Assembly (NCBI GenBank): GCA_905215555.1 | Contig: CAJMQU010000019.1 | Location: 15,079-79,078 of the forward strand | DNA: 64,000 nt | Direction of reading: 5' to 3' | From: an uncultured bacterium | GTDB taxonomy: Bacteria; Bacteroidota; Bacteroidia; Bacteroidales; Bacteroidaceae | Shown here: one piece after another, positions 47,341 through 57,314 of the stretch | Position numbering within the stretch: position 1 is the first letter of the stretch | Layout of the letters: every line of letters starts with the position of its first letter | Position numbers and translations under genes: made by a program | The notes under the pieces: model-generated | Databases searched by the model: none | Seen by the model: the letters and a program-made list of their open reading frames with translations, nothing else | Told to the model about the DNA's origin: nothing

Positions 47341-48480
47341 ATGAAAAACAAATTTCTACTTGCAGGAATTGCCGCACTGATGCTCTCTGCGTGCAATGAC
47401 AAGCCAGCTCAAGAGTTGACTTTGTCCGGTCTCAATCCGGCGGATTTTCAAACAGAAGTGAACAATGCCAAGACAAATCTTTATACCTTAAAGAATAAGT
47501 CGGGTATGGAAGTATGCATCACCAACTTCGGCGGTCGCATCGTTTCGATTATGGTACCCGACAAAAACGGAAATATGCAGGACGTTGTTCTAGGCTTCGA
47601 CAGCATTGCTGATTATGTAAACATCCCAAGTGACTTCGGTGCTTCTATCGGTCGTTATGCAAACCGCATCAACCAAGGAAAAATCGTATTGGACGGAGAC
47701 ACAATCCAACTACCGCAAAACAACTTCGGACACTGCCTGCATGGTGGTCCCAAAGGTTGGCAATATCAGGTGTATGAAGCCAATCCGATTGACGACACTA
47801 CTTTGGAACTAACCCGTATTTCACCGGACGGAGATGAAAACTTCCCCGGCAACGTGACTGCCAAAGTTCTTTTCAAACTGACTGATGATAACGCTATAGA
47901 TATAAAGTATAGCGCCACTACAGATAAGAAAACAGTCATCAACATGACCAACCATTCCTACTTCAACTTATCCGGTAATCCCGCAAAAGCTGCAACAGAC
48001 CATATCTTATATGTAAATGCAGATAATTACACTCCGGTAGATAATACATTTATGACTACGGGCGAAGTTGTAACAGTGAAAGATACCCCGATGGACTTCA
48101 CCACCCCAAAGGCTGTCGGACAAGATATCACAAAATTTGATTTCGTTCAGTTGAAGAACGGAAACGGTTACGACCACAACTGGGTGCTGAACACGAAGGG
48201 AGATCTCTCTCAGGTAGCTGCAAAGATGACGTCACCGGTAAGCGGCATCACATTGGAAGTTTATACCAACGAACCGGGTATACAGGTTTATACCGGTAAC
48301 TTCCTGGACGGAACTGTAACCGGTAAGAAAGGTATCGTTTATAATCAACGTGCTTCCGTATGCCTGGAAACGCAGCACTACCCCGACAGTCCCAATAAGC
48401 CCGAATGGCCGACCGTTGTATTGGAACCGGGACAAACTTACAACAGCGAATGTATCTTTAAATTCTCAGTAGAGAAATAA
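47341..48480 (+). CDS. Exported aldose 1-epimerase lipoprotein (first gene of ara operon)
   Basis: 379 aa from ATG 47341; upstream in-frame starts fall inside the promoter. Lipoprotein signal with Cys at residue 18, so it acts in the periplasm. Mutarotase motifs: ASIGRYANRINQG, LHGGPKGW, NMTNHSYFNLSG, and VCLETQHYPDSPNKPEWP. Paralogue of the cytoplasmic enzyme at 19727. Likely converts L-arabinose anomers before uptake by the symporter encoded 25 bp downstream. In B. thetaiotaomicron the equivalent gene (BT0356) heads the AraR-controlled operon. Confidence 0.94.
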   Translation: MKNKFLLAGIAALMLSACNDKPAQELTLSGLNPADFQTEVNNAKTNLYTLKNKSGMEVCITNFGGRIVSIMVPDKNGNMQDVVLGFDSIADYVNIPSDFGASIGRYANRINQGKIVLDGDTIQLPQNNFGHCLHGGPKGWQYQVYEANPIDDTTLELTRISPDGDENFPGNVTAKVLFKLTDDNAIDIKYSATTDKKTVINMTNHSYFNLSGNPAKAATDHILYVNADNYTPVDNTFMTTGEVVTVKDTPMDFTTPKAVGQDITKFDFVQLKNGNGYDHNWVLNTKGDLSQVAAKMTSPVSGITLEVYTNEPGIQVYTGNFLDGTVTGKKGIVYNQRASVCLETQHYPDSPNKPEWPTVVLEPGQTYNSECIFKFSVEK

Positions 48481-48505
48481 TAGTTAATTTTTAAATATAA
48501 GTATT

Positions 48506-50200
48506 GTGGAAGCATTAGATTGGATTGTTATCGGAGTCTTCGCTTTGGCTCTGATAGGTATTATTGTTTGGGTTGTCAGACAAAAACAGAATGACTCAGC
48601 CGATTATTTTTTGGGTGGACGTGATGCCACATGGATTGCGATTGGTGCATCTATTTTCGCATCAAACATCGGTTCGGAACACTTGATTGGTTTGGCAGGC
48701 GCAGGAGCTTCCAGTGGTATGGCCATGGCTCACTGGGAAATTCAGGGATGGATGATTCTTATTTTGGGATGGGTATTCGTACCATTCTATTCAAGAAGTA
48801 TGGTATATACGATGCCTGAATTCCTGGAGCGTCGTTATAACCCGCAATCACGTACCATATTGTCTGTTATCTCCTTAATCAGTTATGTATTGACTAAAGT
48901 AGCGGTTACGGTATATGCCGGTGGTTTGGTATTCCAACAGGTATTCGGCATTCAGGAACTTTGGGGAATTGACTTCTTCTGGATTGCAGCAATCGGTCTG
49001 GTATTGATAACTGCATTATATACGATCTTCGGTGGTATGAAGTCTGTACTCTATACTTCTGTCTTGCAAACACCGATTCTGTTATTGGGTTCACTGATCA
49101 TCCTCGTTCTTGGTTTCAAAGAACTGGGTGGATGGGACGAAATGATGAGAATTTGCGGTGCGGTGACCGTGAACGACCAAGGGAATACTATGACGGAATT
49201 AATCCGTAGCAACAGCGATCCTAACTTCCCATGGCTGGGAGCATTGATAGGCTCGGCTATCATCGGTTTCTGGTACTGGTGTACTGACCAGTTCATCGTG
49301 CAACGTGTGCTTTCAGGGAAGAACCAGAAAGAAGCACGCCGTGGTACAATCTTCGGTGCCTATCTGAAATTGTTGCCGGTATTCTTATTCCTTATTCCGG
49401 GTATGATTGCTTTCGCATTGCATCAGAAATATCTGGGTGCAGGTGGTGAAGGTTTCTTGCCGATGCTCGCCAACGGTAATGCCAATGCCGACGCTGCTTT
49501 CCCGACACTTGTGGCCAAATTGTTACCGGCAGGCGTGAAGGGTCTGGTGGTTTGCGGTATCCTGGCAGCTTTGATGAGTTCACTTGCATCTTTGTTCAAC
49601 TCTTCAGCAATGTTGTTTACAATTGACTTCTACAAACGCTTTAAACCTAATACTTCAGAAAAGAAACTGGTAGGTATCGGTCAGGCAGCAACTGTAGTAA
49701 TTGTCATCTTGGGTATTTTGTGGATTCCTATCATGCGTAGCGTAGGCGACGTGCTTTATACTTACTTGCAAGACGTACAATCTGTTTTGGCACCGGGTAT
49801 CGCCGCAGCTTTCCTGTTGGGTATCTGCTGGAAACGCACTTCCGCACAAGGTGGCATGTGGGGATTGATTGCCGGTATGGTCATCGGTCTGACGCGTCTG
49901 GGAGCAAAAGTATATTATAGCAATGCAGGCGATGTAGCCGGCGGCACATTCAAATATCTGTTCTACGATATGAACTGGTTGTTCTTCTGCGGATGGATGT
50001 TCTTGTTCTGCATCATTGTAGTCATTCTGGTCAGCCTGGCAACGGAAGCACCGACGGCAGATAAGATACAAGGATTGGTATTCGGTACTGCTACTCCTGA
50101 CCAAAAAGTAGAAACACGTGTCAGTTGGGATCATTGGGATGTTATCCATACGGTCATCATCCTGGGTATCACTGCTGCTTTCTATATCTATTTCTGGTAA
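48506..50200 (+). CDS. Sodium:solute symporter (SSS family), L-arabinose uptake
   Basis: 564 aa from a GTG start at 48506. About 14 membrane segments in the SGLT/SSS pattern: DYFLGGRDATWIAIGASIFASNIGSEHLIGLAG (first segments, with the family's Gly/Ser-rich substrate site), YNPQSRTILSVISLI, and TIFGGMKSVLYT. Inner-membrane Na+/sugar co-transporter. Position between mutarotase and AraR/AraD/AraA/AraB makes L-arabinose the likely substrate (equivalent to BT0355). Confidence 0.92.
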   Translation: MEALDWIVIGVFALALIGIIVWVVRQKQNDSADYFLGGRDATWIAIGASIFASNIGSEHLIGLAGAGASSGMAMAHWEIQGWMILILGWVFVPFYSRSMVYTMPEFLERRYNPQSRTILSVISLISYVLTKVAVTVYAGGLVFQQVFGIQELWGIDFFWIAAIGLVLITALYTIFGGMKSVLYTSVLQTPILLLGSLIILVLGFKELGGWDEMMRICGAVTVNDQGNTMTELIRSNSDPNFPWLGALIGSAIIGFWYWCTDQFIVQRVLSGKNQKEARRGTIFGAYLKLLPVFLFLIPGMIAFALHQKYLGAGGEGFLPMLANGNANADAAFPTLVAKLLPAGVKGLVVCGILAALMSSLASLFNSSAMLFTIDFYKRFKPNTSEKKLVGIGQAATVVIVILGILWIPIMRSVGDVLYTYLQDVQSVLAPGIAAAFLLGICWKRTSAQGGMWGLIAGMVIGLTRLGAKVYYSNAGDVAGGTFKYLFYDMNWLFFCGWMFLFCIIVVILVSLATEAPTADKIQGLVFGTATPDQKVETRVSWDHWDVIHTVIILGITAAFYIYFW

Positions 50201-50209
50201 AAAGACATT

Positions 50210-50887
50210 ATGAATAAGTATTATAGTTCAAATCCCACCTTCTATGTGGCTATCGACTGTATTATCTTCGGTTTCAACGAAGGAGAACTGAACCTGTTAT
50301 TACTGAAACGAAACTTTCAGCCGGCAATGGGTGAATGGTCCCTGATGGGAGGTTTTGTGCAGCAAGGTGAAAGTGTAGATGATGCAGCCAAGCGTGTACT
50401 TGCAGAGCTCACCGGACTGGAAAATGTGTATATGGAACAAGTAGGTTCGTTCGGCGAAGTAGAGCGTGACCCGGGAGAACGGGTTATCTCCATCGCTTAT
50501 TATGCACTGATCAATATCAATGAGTACGACCGTGAACTGGTACAGCAGCATAATGCTTATTGGGTAAACATCAACGAACTTCCGCCTCTGATTTTCGACC
50601 ATCCTCTGATGGTGAAACAGGCACGGGAACTGATGCAACAAAAAGCATCCACAGAACCTATCGGTTTCAACCTGCTGCCAAAGCTGTTCACCCTGTCTCA
50701 GTTGCAAAGCCTTTACGAGGCCATTTACGGCGAGCAGATAGACAAGCGTAATTTCCGCAAGCGGATAGCCGAAATGGATTATATCGAAAAAACGGACAAG
50801 ATTGACAAAACCGGTTCCAAACGCGGAGCTGCCTTATATAAGTTCAATGAAAAGGCATACCGCAAGGCACCGAAATTTAAACTGTGA
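50210..50887 (+). CDS. araR: AraR, Nudix-related (NrtR-type) transcriptional regulator of arabinose use
   Basis: 225 aa. N-terminal Nudix-fold domain (about 10-140) and C-terminal winged helix (about 150-225, FTLSQLQSLYEAIYGEQIDKRNFRKRI). The Nudix box is degenerate: GFVQQGESVDDAAKRVLAEL keeps the first Glu but has RV and EL where catalytic enzymes have RE and EE, so it is probably a ligand sensor without hydrolase activity. The B. thetaiotaomicron homologue was described as an L-arabinose-responsive repressor (from memory). It lies inside the operon it should control, so it is probably autoregulated; likely sites are the dyads at 47262-47298. Confidence 0.92.
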   Translation: MNKYYSSNPTFYVAIDCIIFGFNEGELNLLLLKRNFQPAMGEWSLMGGFVQQGESVDDAAKRVLAELTGLENVYMEQVGSFGEVERDPGERVISIAYYALININEYDRELVQQHNAYWVNINELPPLIFDHPLMVKQARELMQQKASTEPIGFNLLPKLFTLSQLQSLYEAIYGEQIDKRNFRKRIAEMDYIEKTDKIDKTGSKRGAALYKFNEKAYRKAPKFKL

Positions 50888-50899
50888 TTTATTAATATT

Positions 50900-51583
50900 A
50901 TGTTGGAAGAACTGAAAGAAAAAGTATTCCATGCCAACCTTGAATTGGTGAAGCATGGACTGGTTATCTTCACCTGGGGAAATGTATCGGCTATCGACCG
51001 CGAATCGGGACTGGTAGTCATCAAACCCAGCGGCGTAAGTTACGATGATATGAAAGCGGAAGACATGGTAGTAGTCGACCTCGACGGACAAGTGGTGGAA
51101 GGACGGTTGAAACCGTCTTCAGATACCCCCACCCACGTAGTGCTCTACAAGGCTTTCCCCGAGATCGGCGGTGTGGTACATACCCACTCAACTTATGCTA
51201 CTGCTTGGGCACAAGCCGGATGTGACATTCCGAATATCGGAACAACACATGCGGATTACTTCCACGATGCCATACCTTGCACGGCAGATATGACACGCGA
51301 AGAAGTGGAAGGAGCCTATGAAATGGAAACCGGAAACGTTATCGTAAAACGCTTCGAGGGACTGAACCCTGTACATACGCCCGGAGTACTGGTGAAAAAC
51401 CATGGTCCTTTCTCATGGGGAAAAGATGCGCACGATGCTGTGCACAACGCAGTGGTGATGGAACAAGTGGCTAAGATGGCAAGCATTGCGTATGCTGTCA
51501 ATCCAAAGCTAACCATGAACCCGCTGTTGGTAGAAAAGCATTTCAACCGCAAACATGGACCTAACGCTTATTATGGGCAATAA
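50900..51583 (+). CDS. araD: L-ribulose-5-phosphate 4-epimerase
   Basis: 227 aa class-II aldolase-fold enzyme converting L-ribulose 5-phosphate to D-xylulose 5-phosphate. Motifs: [20 protein letters not shown] (phosphate binding), the zinc-ligand pair [14 protein letters not shown], and [13 protein letters not shown] with the third His. Typical family length. Third step of the pathway, 12 bp after araR and 36 bp before araA. Confidence 0.95.
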   Translation: MLEELKEKVFHANLELVKHGLVIFTWGNVSAIDRESGLVVIKPSGVSYDDMKAEDMVVVDLDGQVVEGRLKPSSDTPTHVVLYKAFPEIGGVVHTHSTYATAWAQAGCDIPNIGTTHADYFHDAIPCTADMTREEVEGAYEMETGNVIVKRFEGLNPVHTPGVLVKNHGPFSWGKDAHDAVHNAVVMEQVAKMASIAYAVNPKLTMNPLLVEKHFNRKHGPNAYYGQ

Positions 51584-51619
51584 AACAATTAAAAATTAAT
51601 AATTAAAAAATAAAGAATT

Positions 51620-53128
51620 ATGAATGCATTTGATCAATATGAAGTATGGTTCGTAACCGGAGCACAGCTCCTGTACGGAGGTGACGCAGTTGTCGCAGTA
51701 GACGCACACAGTAACGAAATGGTAGCCGGACTGAATGCCAGCGGAAACCTGCCAGTTAAAGTGGTTTATAAAGGTACTGTAAACTCTTCCAAAGAAGTAA
51801 CCGCTGCTTTCAAGGCTGCCAACAACGATGATAAATGTATCGGTGTCATCACTTGGATGCATACCTTCTCTCCTGCCAAGATGTGGATTCACGGTTTGCA
51901 GGAACTGAAGAAACCGTTGCTGCACTTCCACACGCAGTTCAACAAAGAAATCCCCTGGGATACAATGGACATGGACTTCATGAACCTGAACCAGTCCGCT
52001 CACGGTGACCGCGAATTCGGTCATATCGTAACCCGTATGCGCAAGAACCGTAAAGTGGTTGTAGGCCATTGGCAAGACGAGAAGGCACAAGGTCAGATTG
52101 CAGCGTGGATGCGTGTTTGCGCCGGATGGGCTGACGCTCAGGATATGCTCATAATCCGCTTCGGTGATCAGATGAACAACGTTGCGGTAACAGATGGCGA
52201 CAAGGTATCTGCCGAACAAGTGTTGGGTTATCACGTAGATTATTGCCCGGTAAATGACCTGATGAAGTACTACAACGCAGTAGAAGACAAAGACGTACAG
52301 GCACTTGTTGACGTCTACTTCAAGGAATATGACCATTCTCCCGAACTGGAAAAGGCCGGTACAGAGGCTTATGTAAAAGTATGGAACTCTGCAAAAGCAG
52401 AAATCGCACTCCGCCGTATTTTAAAAGATACAGGTGCAAAAGCATTCACTACCAACTTCAACGACCTGGGCGATTTCGACCAGATTCCGGGATTGGCTTC
52501 ACAACGCCTGATGGCAGAAGGTTACGGCTTCGGCGCAGAAGGTGACTGGAAAACGGCTGCATTGTATCGCACCACTTGGTTCATGAGCCAAGGTATGCCG
52601 AAGGGATGTTCGTTCCTTGAAGACTATACACTGCACTTCGACGGCGAAAAGAGCGCTATCCTGCAAGCACACATGCTGGAAGTTTGTCCGCTGATTGCCG
52701 AAGCAAAACCGAAACTGGAAGTACACCGTCTGAGTATCGGTATCGACAGCGAAACAGCACGCCTCGTGTTCACCAGCAAGCAAGGTGAAGGTGTAGCTGC
52801 TACGATCGTCGACCTCGGCAACCGTTTCCGTCTTATCGTGAACAAAGTGGAATGTATCAAGAGTAAACCGCTACCGAAACTTCCTGTCGCCAGCGCATTG
52901 TGGATTCCGCAGCCCAACCTCGAAGTAGGTGCTGCTGCATGGATTCTGGCAGGTGGTACGCACCACACCAGTTTCTCTTACGATCTGACGGTAGAATACT
53001 GGGAAGACTATGCAGAGATGGCAGATATCGAAATGATCGTTATCGACGAGAATACAACCATCAGCGAGTTCAAGAAAGAACTGCGCATGAATGAAGTATA
53101 TTATATGTTGAACAAAGCGCTTTGTTGA
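51620..53128 (+). CDS. araA: L-arabinose isomerase
   Basis: 502 aa cytoplasmic Mn2+-dependent enzyme converting L-arabinose to L-ribulose. Full-length family match: starts [88 protein letters not shown] with metal-ligand Glu residues; [12 protein letters not shown] with the metal His. Stop codon is 2 bp before the araB ATG, so the two are coupled. Confidence 0.97.
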   Translation: MNAFDQYEVWFVTGAQLLYGGDAVVAVDAHSNEMVAGLNASGNLPVKVVYKGTVNSSKEVTAAFKAANNDDKCIGVITWMHTFSPAKMWIHGLQELKKPLLHFHTQFNKEIPWDTMDMDFMNLNQSAHGDREFGHIVTRMRKNRKVVVGHWQDEKAQGQIAAWMRVCAGWADAQDMLIIRFGDQMNNVAVTDGDKVSAEQVLGYHVDYCPVNDLMKYYNAVEDKDVQALVDVYFKEYDHSPELEKAGTEAYVKVWNSAKAEIALRRILKDTGAKAFTTNFNDLGDFDQIPGLASQRLMAEGYGFGAEGDWKTAALYRTTWFMSQGMPKGCSFLEDYTLHFDGEKSAILQAHMLEVCPLIAEAKPKLEVHRLSIGIDSETARLVFTSKQGEGVAATIVDLGNRFRLIVNKVECIKSKPLPKLPVASALWIPQPNLEVGAAAWILAGGTHHTSFSYDLTVEYWEDYAEMADIEMIVIDENTTISEFKKELRMNEVYYMLNKALC

Positions 53129-53130
53129 TT

Positions 53131-54729
53131 ATGAAATCAGATGCAAAATCAACCATCGAAACAGGCAAGGCCATTTTGGGTATAGAATTCGGTTCCACCC
53201 GAATAAAAGCAGTCTTGATTGACCAGGAAAACAAGCCTATCGCTCAAGGAAGCCACACCTGGGAGAACCAGTTGGTTGACGGACTTTGGACGTATAGTAT
53301 TGAAGCGATCTGGTATGGATTACAGGATTGCTACGCTGACCTTCGCTCGAATGTAAAGGACTTATACGACACAGAGATAGAAACGTTGGCAGCAATCGGT
53401 GTCAGCGCCATGATGCACGGTTATATGGCATTCGATAAGAAAGAAGAAATTCTTGTGCCTTTCCGCACTTGGAGAAACACCAATACAGGCAAGGCAGCGG
53501 CAGCCTTATCAGAATTGTTCGTCTATAATATTCCTCTGCGATGGAGTATTTCCCACTTGTATCAGGCTATTCTGGATCACGAAGAGCATGTCAAAGAGAT
53601 TGATTACCTGACTACTCTTGCAGGATATATCCACTGGCAGATGACAGGCCAAAAGGTGCTGGGCATAGGCGATGCATCAGGTATGCTCCCCATAGACCCG
53701 GCTACCAAGGACTACTCTGCCGAAATGGTAGATAAGTTCGACAAGTTAATTGCTCCACAAGGATTTGACTGGAAACTGCCGGAGATTCTGCCCAAAGTAT
53801 TGTCAGCCGGTGAAAATGCCGGTTTCCTCACACCGGAAGGTGCCAAGAAACTCGATGTATCAGGCCATCTGAAAGCAGGAATACCCGTTTGTCCGCCCGA
53901 AGGGGATGCCGGTACAGGCATGGTGGCAACCAATGCCGTCAAGCAACGCACAGGAAACGTATCGGCAGGTACCTCATCATTCTCTATGATTGTATTGGAG
54001 AAAGATTTGTCAAAGCCATACGAAGTGATTGATATGGTCACCACTCCTGACGGAAGTCCCGTAGCCATGGTACATTGCAACAATTGCACGTCCGACCTCA
54101 ACGCATGGGTCAACCTGTTCAAGGAATACCAGGAATTGCTGGGTATACCTGTGGATATGAACGAGGTATATGGAAAACTCTACAACCACGCCCTTACAGG
54201 CAATGCGGATTGTGGAGGCCTCATTTCATACAATTATATCTCGGGTGAACCGGTGATGGGATTTGCCGACGGAAGACCGATGTTTGTACGTTCGGCCAAT
54301 GACAAGTTCACCCTTGCAAACTTCATGCGGGCACATTTGTATGCTTCTGTCGGTGTTCTCAAGATTGGCAATGACATTCTCTTCAAAGAAGAAAAAGTCA
54401 AAGTCGATAGAATCACAGGACACGGAGGATTGTTCAAGACCAAGAACGTAGGTCAGAGAGTACTTGCAGCAGCACTGAACTCACCTATTTCGGTCATGGA
54501 AACAGCCGGTGAAGGTGGTGCATGGGGTATTGCCCTGCTGGGGTCTTATCTTGTGAACAATGAGAAGAATCAGCCTCTTGACGCTTTCCTTGACGAACAG
54601 GTGTTCGGTGGAGATGCAGGCGTTGAGATATCGCCTACGGTTGAAGATGTAGAAGGCTTTAACGCATACATCGAAAACTACAAGGCGTCACTGCCCATCG
54701 AAGCAGCAGCGGTGAAAGTCAAAAAGTAA
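53131..54729 (+). CDS. araB: FGGY-family carbohydrate kinase, L-ribulokinase
   Basis: 532 aa from ATG 53131; TTG codons at 53122 and 53125 are inside araA. ATPase-fold kinase that phosphorylates L-ribulose. N-terminal nucleotide loop [17 protein letters not shown] (about 14-30), [15 protein letters not shown] substrate segment ([14 protein letters not shown]), C-terminal [23 protein letters not shown]. It differs from the enterobacterial AraB type and is closer to the xylulokinase branch, but placement after araA and araD fixes the role. Confidence 0.93.
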   Translation: MKSDAKSTIETGKAILGIEFGSTRIKAVLIDQENKPIAQGSHTWENQLVDGLWTYSIEAIWYGLQDCYADLRSNVKDLYDTEIETLAAIGVSAMMHGYMAFDKKEEILVPFRTWRNTNTGKAAAALSELFVYNIPLRWSISHLYQAILDHEEHVKEIDYLTTLAGYIHWQMTGQKVLGIGDASGMLPIDPATKDYSAEMVDKFDKLIAPQGFDWKLPEILPKVLSAGENAGFLTPEGAKKLDVSGHLKAGIPVCPPEGDAGTGMVATNAVKQRTGNVSAGTSSFSMIVLEKDLSKPYEVIDMVTTPDGSPVAMVHCNNCTSDLNAWVNLFKEYQELLGIPVDMNEVYGKLYNHALTGNADCGGLISYNYISGEPVMGFADGRPMFVRSANDKFTLANFMRAHLYASVGVLKIGNDILFKEEKVKVDRITGHGGLFKTKNVGQRVLAAALNSPISVMETAGEGGAWGIALLGSYLVNNEKNQPLDAFLDEQVFGGDAGVEISPTVEDVEGFNAYIENYKASLPIEAAAVKVKK

Positions 54730-54744
54730 TTCCTACTTAAAGAC

Positions 54745-54826
54745 AAACGAATGTAATAGTGAGGGAGAAGCTTCGGCTGCCACGTGGGTGCTGTCGGCAC
54801 CGGAGCAACTCCCCATACATTCGTTT
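54745..54826 (+). ncRNA. 82-nt structured RNA element between araB and GH127
   Basis: One long interrupted stem: AAACGAATGTA (54745-54755) with TACATTCGTTT (54816-54826); GGGAG (54763-54767) with CTCCC (54809-54813); GCTTCGG (54770-54776) with CCGGAGC (54800-54806, one G-U); TGCC (54778-54781) with GGCA (54796-54799); 14-nt loop. About 27 pairs. No T-run follows (ATTGAT), so it is not a plain terminator. It may be an mRNA processing or stability element inside the operon, a switch, or a small RNA. Family not recognised. Confidence 0.6.
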
Positions 54827-54891
54827 ATTGATACTGACGGAACATCGCCGCCAGAACGCAAATAACCTCTATACCTCAAATATGATATAAT

Positions 54892-57273
54892 ATGAAATCA
54901 ATCCTCATTACCTACCTGCTCTTTTTTTGTTTTCTCCTGCCCGGAAGAGCCCAAACCCAACAAGATGTCTCCTATTTCCCCCTGCAAGATATTAAGCTAT
55001 TGGAAAGCCCCTTCCTGCAAGCTCAACAAACTGATTTACGTTACATTCTGGCTATGGAACCGGACCGTCTGCTCGCCCCCTTCCTGCGTGAAGCCGGACT
55101 CACCCCAAAAGCTCCCAGCTACACCAACTGGGAAAATACCGGACTGGACGGACACATCGGCGGACACTATATTTCCGCACTCTCCATGATGTACGCCGCC
55201 ACCGGAGACACTGCCGTATACAACCGGCTGAACTATATGCTCGATGAACTGCATCGTGCACAGCATGCCGTAGGCACCGGCTTCATAGGAGGAACTCCCG
55301 GAAGCCTGCAACTTTGGAAAGAAATCAAAGAAGGGAATATCCGTGCCGGAGGCTTTGACCTCAACAGCAAATGGGTCCCCCTATACAATATACATAAGAC
55401 GTATGCCGGACTTCGCGACGCTTACCTATATGCCGGAAGCGAGCTTGCCCGCAAAATGCTGATTGCCCTCACTGACTGGATGATAGACATCACTGCCGGA
55501 CTCACCGAACAACAAATGCAAGATATGCTCCGCAGCGAACATGGCGGACTGAACGAAACCTTTGCCGATGTGGCTGCAATCACAGGCGACAAGAAATACC
55601 TGGAACTGGCACGCCGCTTCTCTCATAAAGCCATTCTCGATCCGCTCATCAAAGACGAAGACCGCCTGACAGGGATGCACGCCAATACACAGATACCCAA
55701 AGTAATCGGTTATAAGCGCATTGCTGAACTCTCGCAAGATGACAAAGACTGGAATCACGCTGCCGAATGGGACCATGCCGTCCGTTTCTTTTGGAACACT
55801 GTGGTCAATCACCGCTCCGTCTGTATCGGTGGCAACAGTGTCCGCGAACACTTCCATCCGGCAAACGATTTCTCACCTATGCTAAATGACATAGAGGGAC
55901 CGGAAACCTGCAATACTTACAACATGCTGCGCCTTACCAAAATGCTTTACCAGGATTCTCCCGACTCACGTTTTGCAGACTATTACGAACGTGCTCTCTA
56001 CAATCACATCCTGGCATCGCAGGAACCTGATAAAGGCGGATTCGTCTACTTCACTCCTATGCGTCCCGGCCACTACCGGGTTTATTCGCAACCGGAAACA
56101 TCCATGTGGTGCTGTGTAGGTTCGGGTCTGGAAAATCATACCAAATATGGAGAATTTATCTATGCACATCAAAAAGATACACTCTACGTCAATCTTTTCA
56201 TTCCCTCCCAACTGACCTGGAAAGAAAAAGGAGTAAGCCTGGTACAAGAAACGCGCTTCCCTGACAACGGACAAGTGACACTACGCCTTGACAAAGCACC
56301 TAAAAAGGCTTTCACCGTCAGCATACGTCAGCCGGAATGGGCTGACTCTTCCAAAGGGTACAACCTGAGAGTGAACGGCAAAGAACAACCTTCTGCCACA
56401 ACTACAAATAACGGTTACCTGTCGGTCAACCGCAAATGGAAAAAAGGAGACGTGATAACTTTCACTCTTCCCATGCAGATAAAGTTGGAACAAATTCCTG
56501 ATAAGGAAAATTTCTACGCGTTCTTATATGGTCCCATCGTTCTTGCTGCTTCCACCGGTACAGAACATCTGGATGGACTATATGCAGATGACAGCCGTGG
56601 CGGACATATCGCTCACGGGAAGCAAATCCCTGTATCAAAGATTCCTATGCTAATAGGAACTCCCGAAGCTATCAGTCAGTCTCTTCACAAAGAGAATAGC
56701 ACCCGATTGGCATTCAACTATGAAGGAAAGGTATATCCGGCATCCGGCAAAGCAATGAAATTAATTCCGTTCTTCCGCCTGCACAATGCCCGCTATGCCG
56801 TTTATTTCCATCAAGCCAGTGAAGAAGAACTCCAGACATTACGGCAAGAGATGGCAATAGCTGAAAAGAAGGCAAACGAGTTGGCCAATCAAACAGTCGA
56901 CCTTATTTTTCCCGGAGAACAACAGCCGGAGTCCGATCATGGCATCCTATATGATAAGGCCGAAACAGGCACACACAAAGACCGCCACTTCCGCCGCGCC
57001 AAAGGATGGTTCGGCTACAACCTGAAAGTGAAAGAAGAGGCAAGCCGGATAATGATTACCATACAGAAAGAAGACCGCAACAAAGCAGCTATTCTTTTCA
57101 ATGGTGAGAAACTGTCCGCCAGCCCGATCATCGGTGAAGCGGACAAAGATGGTTTTATCACAGTCTGCTACTCTTTACCTCAGCAAACAGGGGCGGGAAC
57201 TTATCCGATACGTTTCAGTCCCGACGGAACAGAATGGACACCTGCCGTCTACGAAGTACGTTTATTGAAATAA
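54892..57273 (+). CDS. GH127 beta-L-arabinofuranosidase
   Basis: 793 aa, exported (signal peptide about 1-21). Alpha/alpha-barrel GH127 enzyme (former DUF1680). The zinc-thiolate active site is visible: EGPETC (E338, C340) and MWCCVGSGLENH (C407, C408, the first equivalent to the nucleophile Cys417 of HypBA1), with the Glu in NSVREHFHP (E319) matching the proposed acid/base. A C-terminal beta-sandwich follows (about 420-793). Positional match to BT0349. Family removes beta-linked L-arabinofuranose, which occurs as caps on pectic side chains and on plant glycoproteins. Confidence 0.92.
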   Translation: MKSILITYLLFFCFLLPGRAQTQQDVSYFPLQDIKLLESPFLQAQQTDLRYILAMEPDRLLAPFLREAGLTPKAPSYTNWENTGLDGHIGGHYISALSMMYAATGDTAVYNRLNYMLDELHRAQHAVGTGFIGGTPGSLQLWKEIKEGNIRAGGFDLNSKWVPLYNIHKTYAGLRDAYLYAGSELARKMLIALTDWMIDITAGLTEQQMQDMLRSEHGGLNETFADVAAITGDKKYLELARRFSHKAILDPLIKDEDRLTGMHANTQIPKVIGYKRIAELSQDDKDWNHAAEWDHAVRFFWNTVVNHRSVCIGGNSVREHFHPANDFSPMLNDIEGPETCNTYNMLRLTKMLYQDSPDSRFADYYERALYNHILASQEPDKGGFVYFTPMRPGHYRVYSQPETSMWCCVGSGLENHTKYGEFIYAHQKDTLYVNLFIPSQLTWKEKGVSLVQETRFPDNGQVTLRLDKAPKKAFTVSIRQPEWADSSKGYNLRVNGKEQPSATTTNNGYLSVNRKWKKGDVITFTLPMQIKLEQIPDKENFYAFLYGPIVLAASTGTEHLDGLYADDSRGGHIAHGKQIPVSKIPMLIGTPEAISQSLHKENSTRLAFNYEGKVYPASGKAMKLIPFFRLHNARYAVYFHQASEEELQTLRQEMAIAEKKANELANQTVDLIFPGEQQPESDHGILYDKAETGTHKDRHFRRAKGWFGYNLKVKEEASRIMITIQKEDRNKAAILFNGEKLSASPIIGEADKDGFITVCYSLPQQTGAGTYPIRFSPDGTEWTPAVYEVRLLK

Positions 57274-57314
57274 GAACTTACTACATTACAAACATCATAT
57301 AACTAATAACCATT

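Noticed and set aside
54745..54826. Ordinary terminator after araB
   Set aside because: No T-run after the stem, and GH127 and GH51 downstream have no evident promoter of their own.
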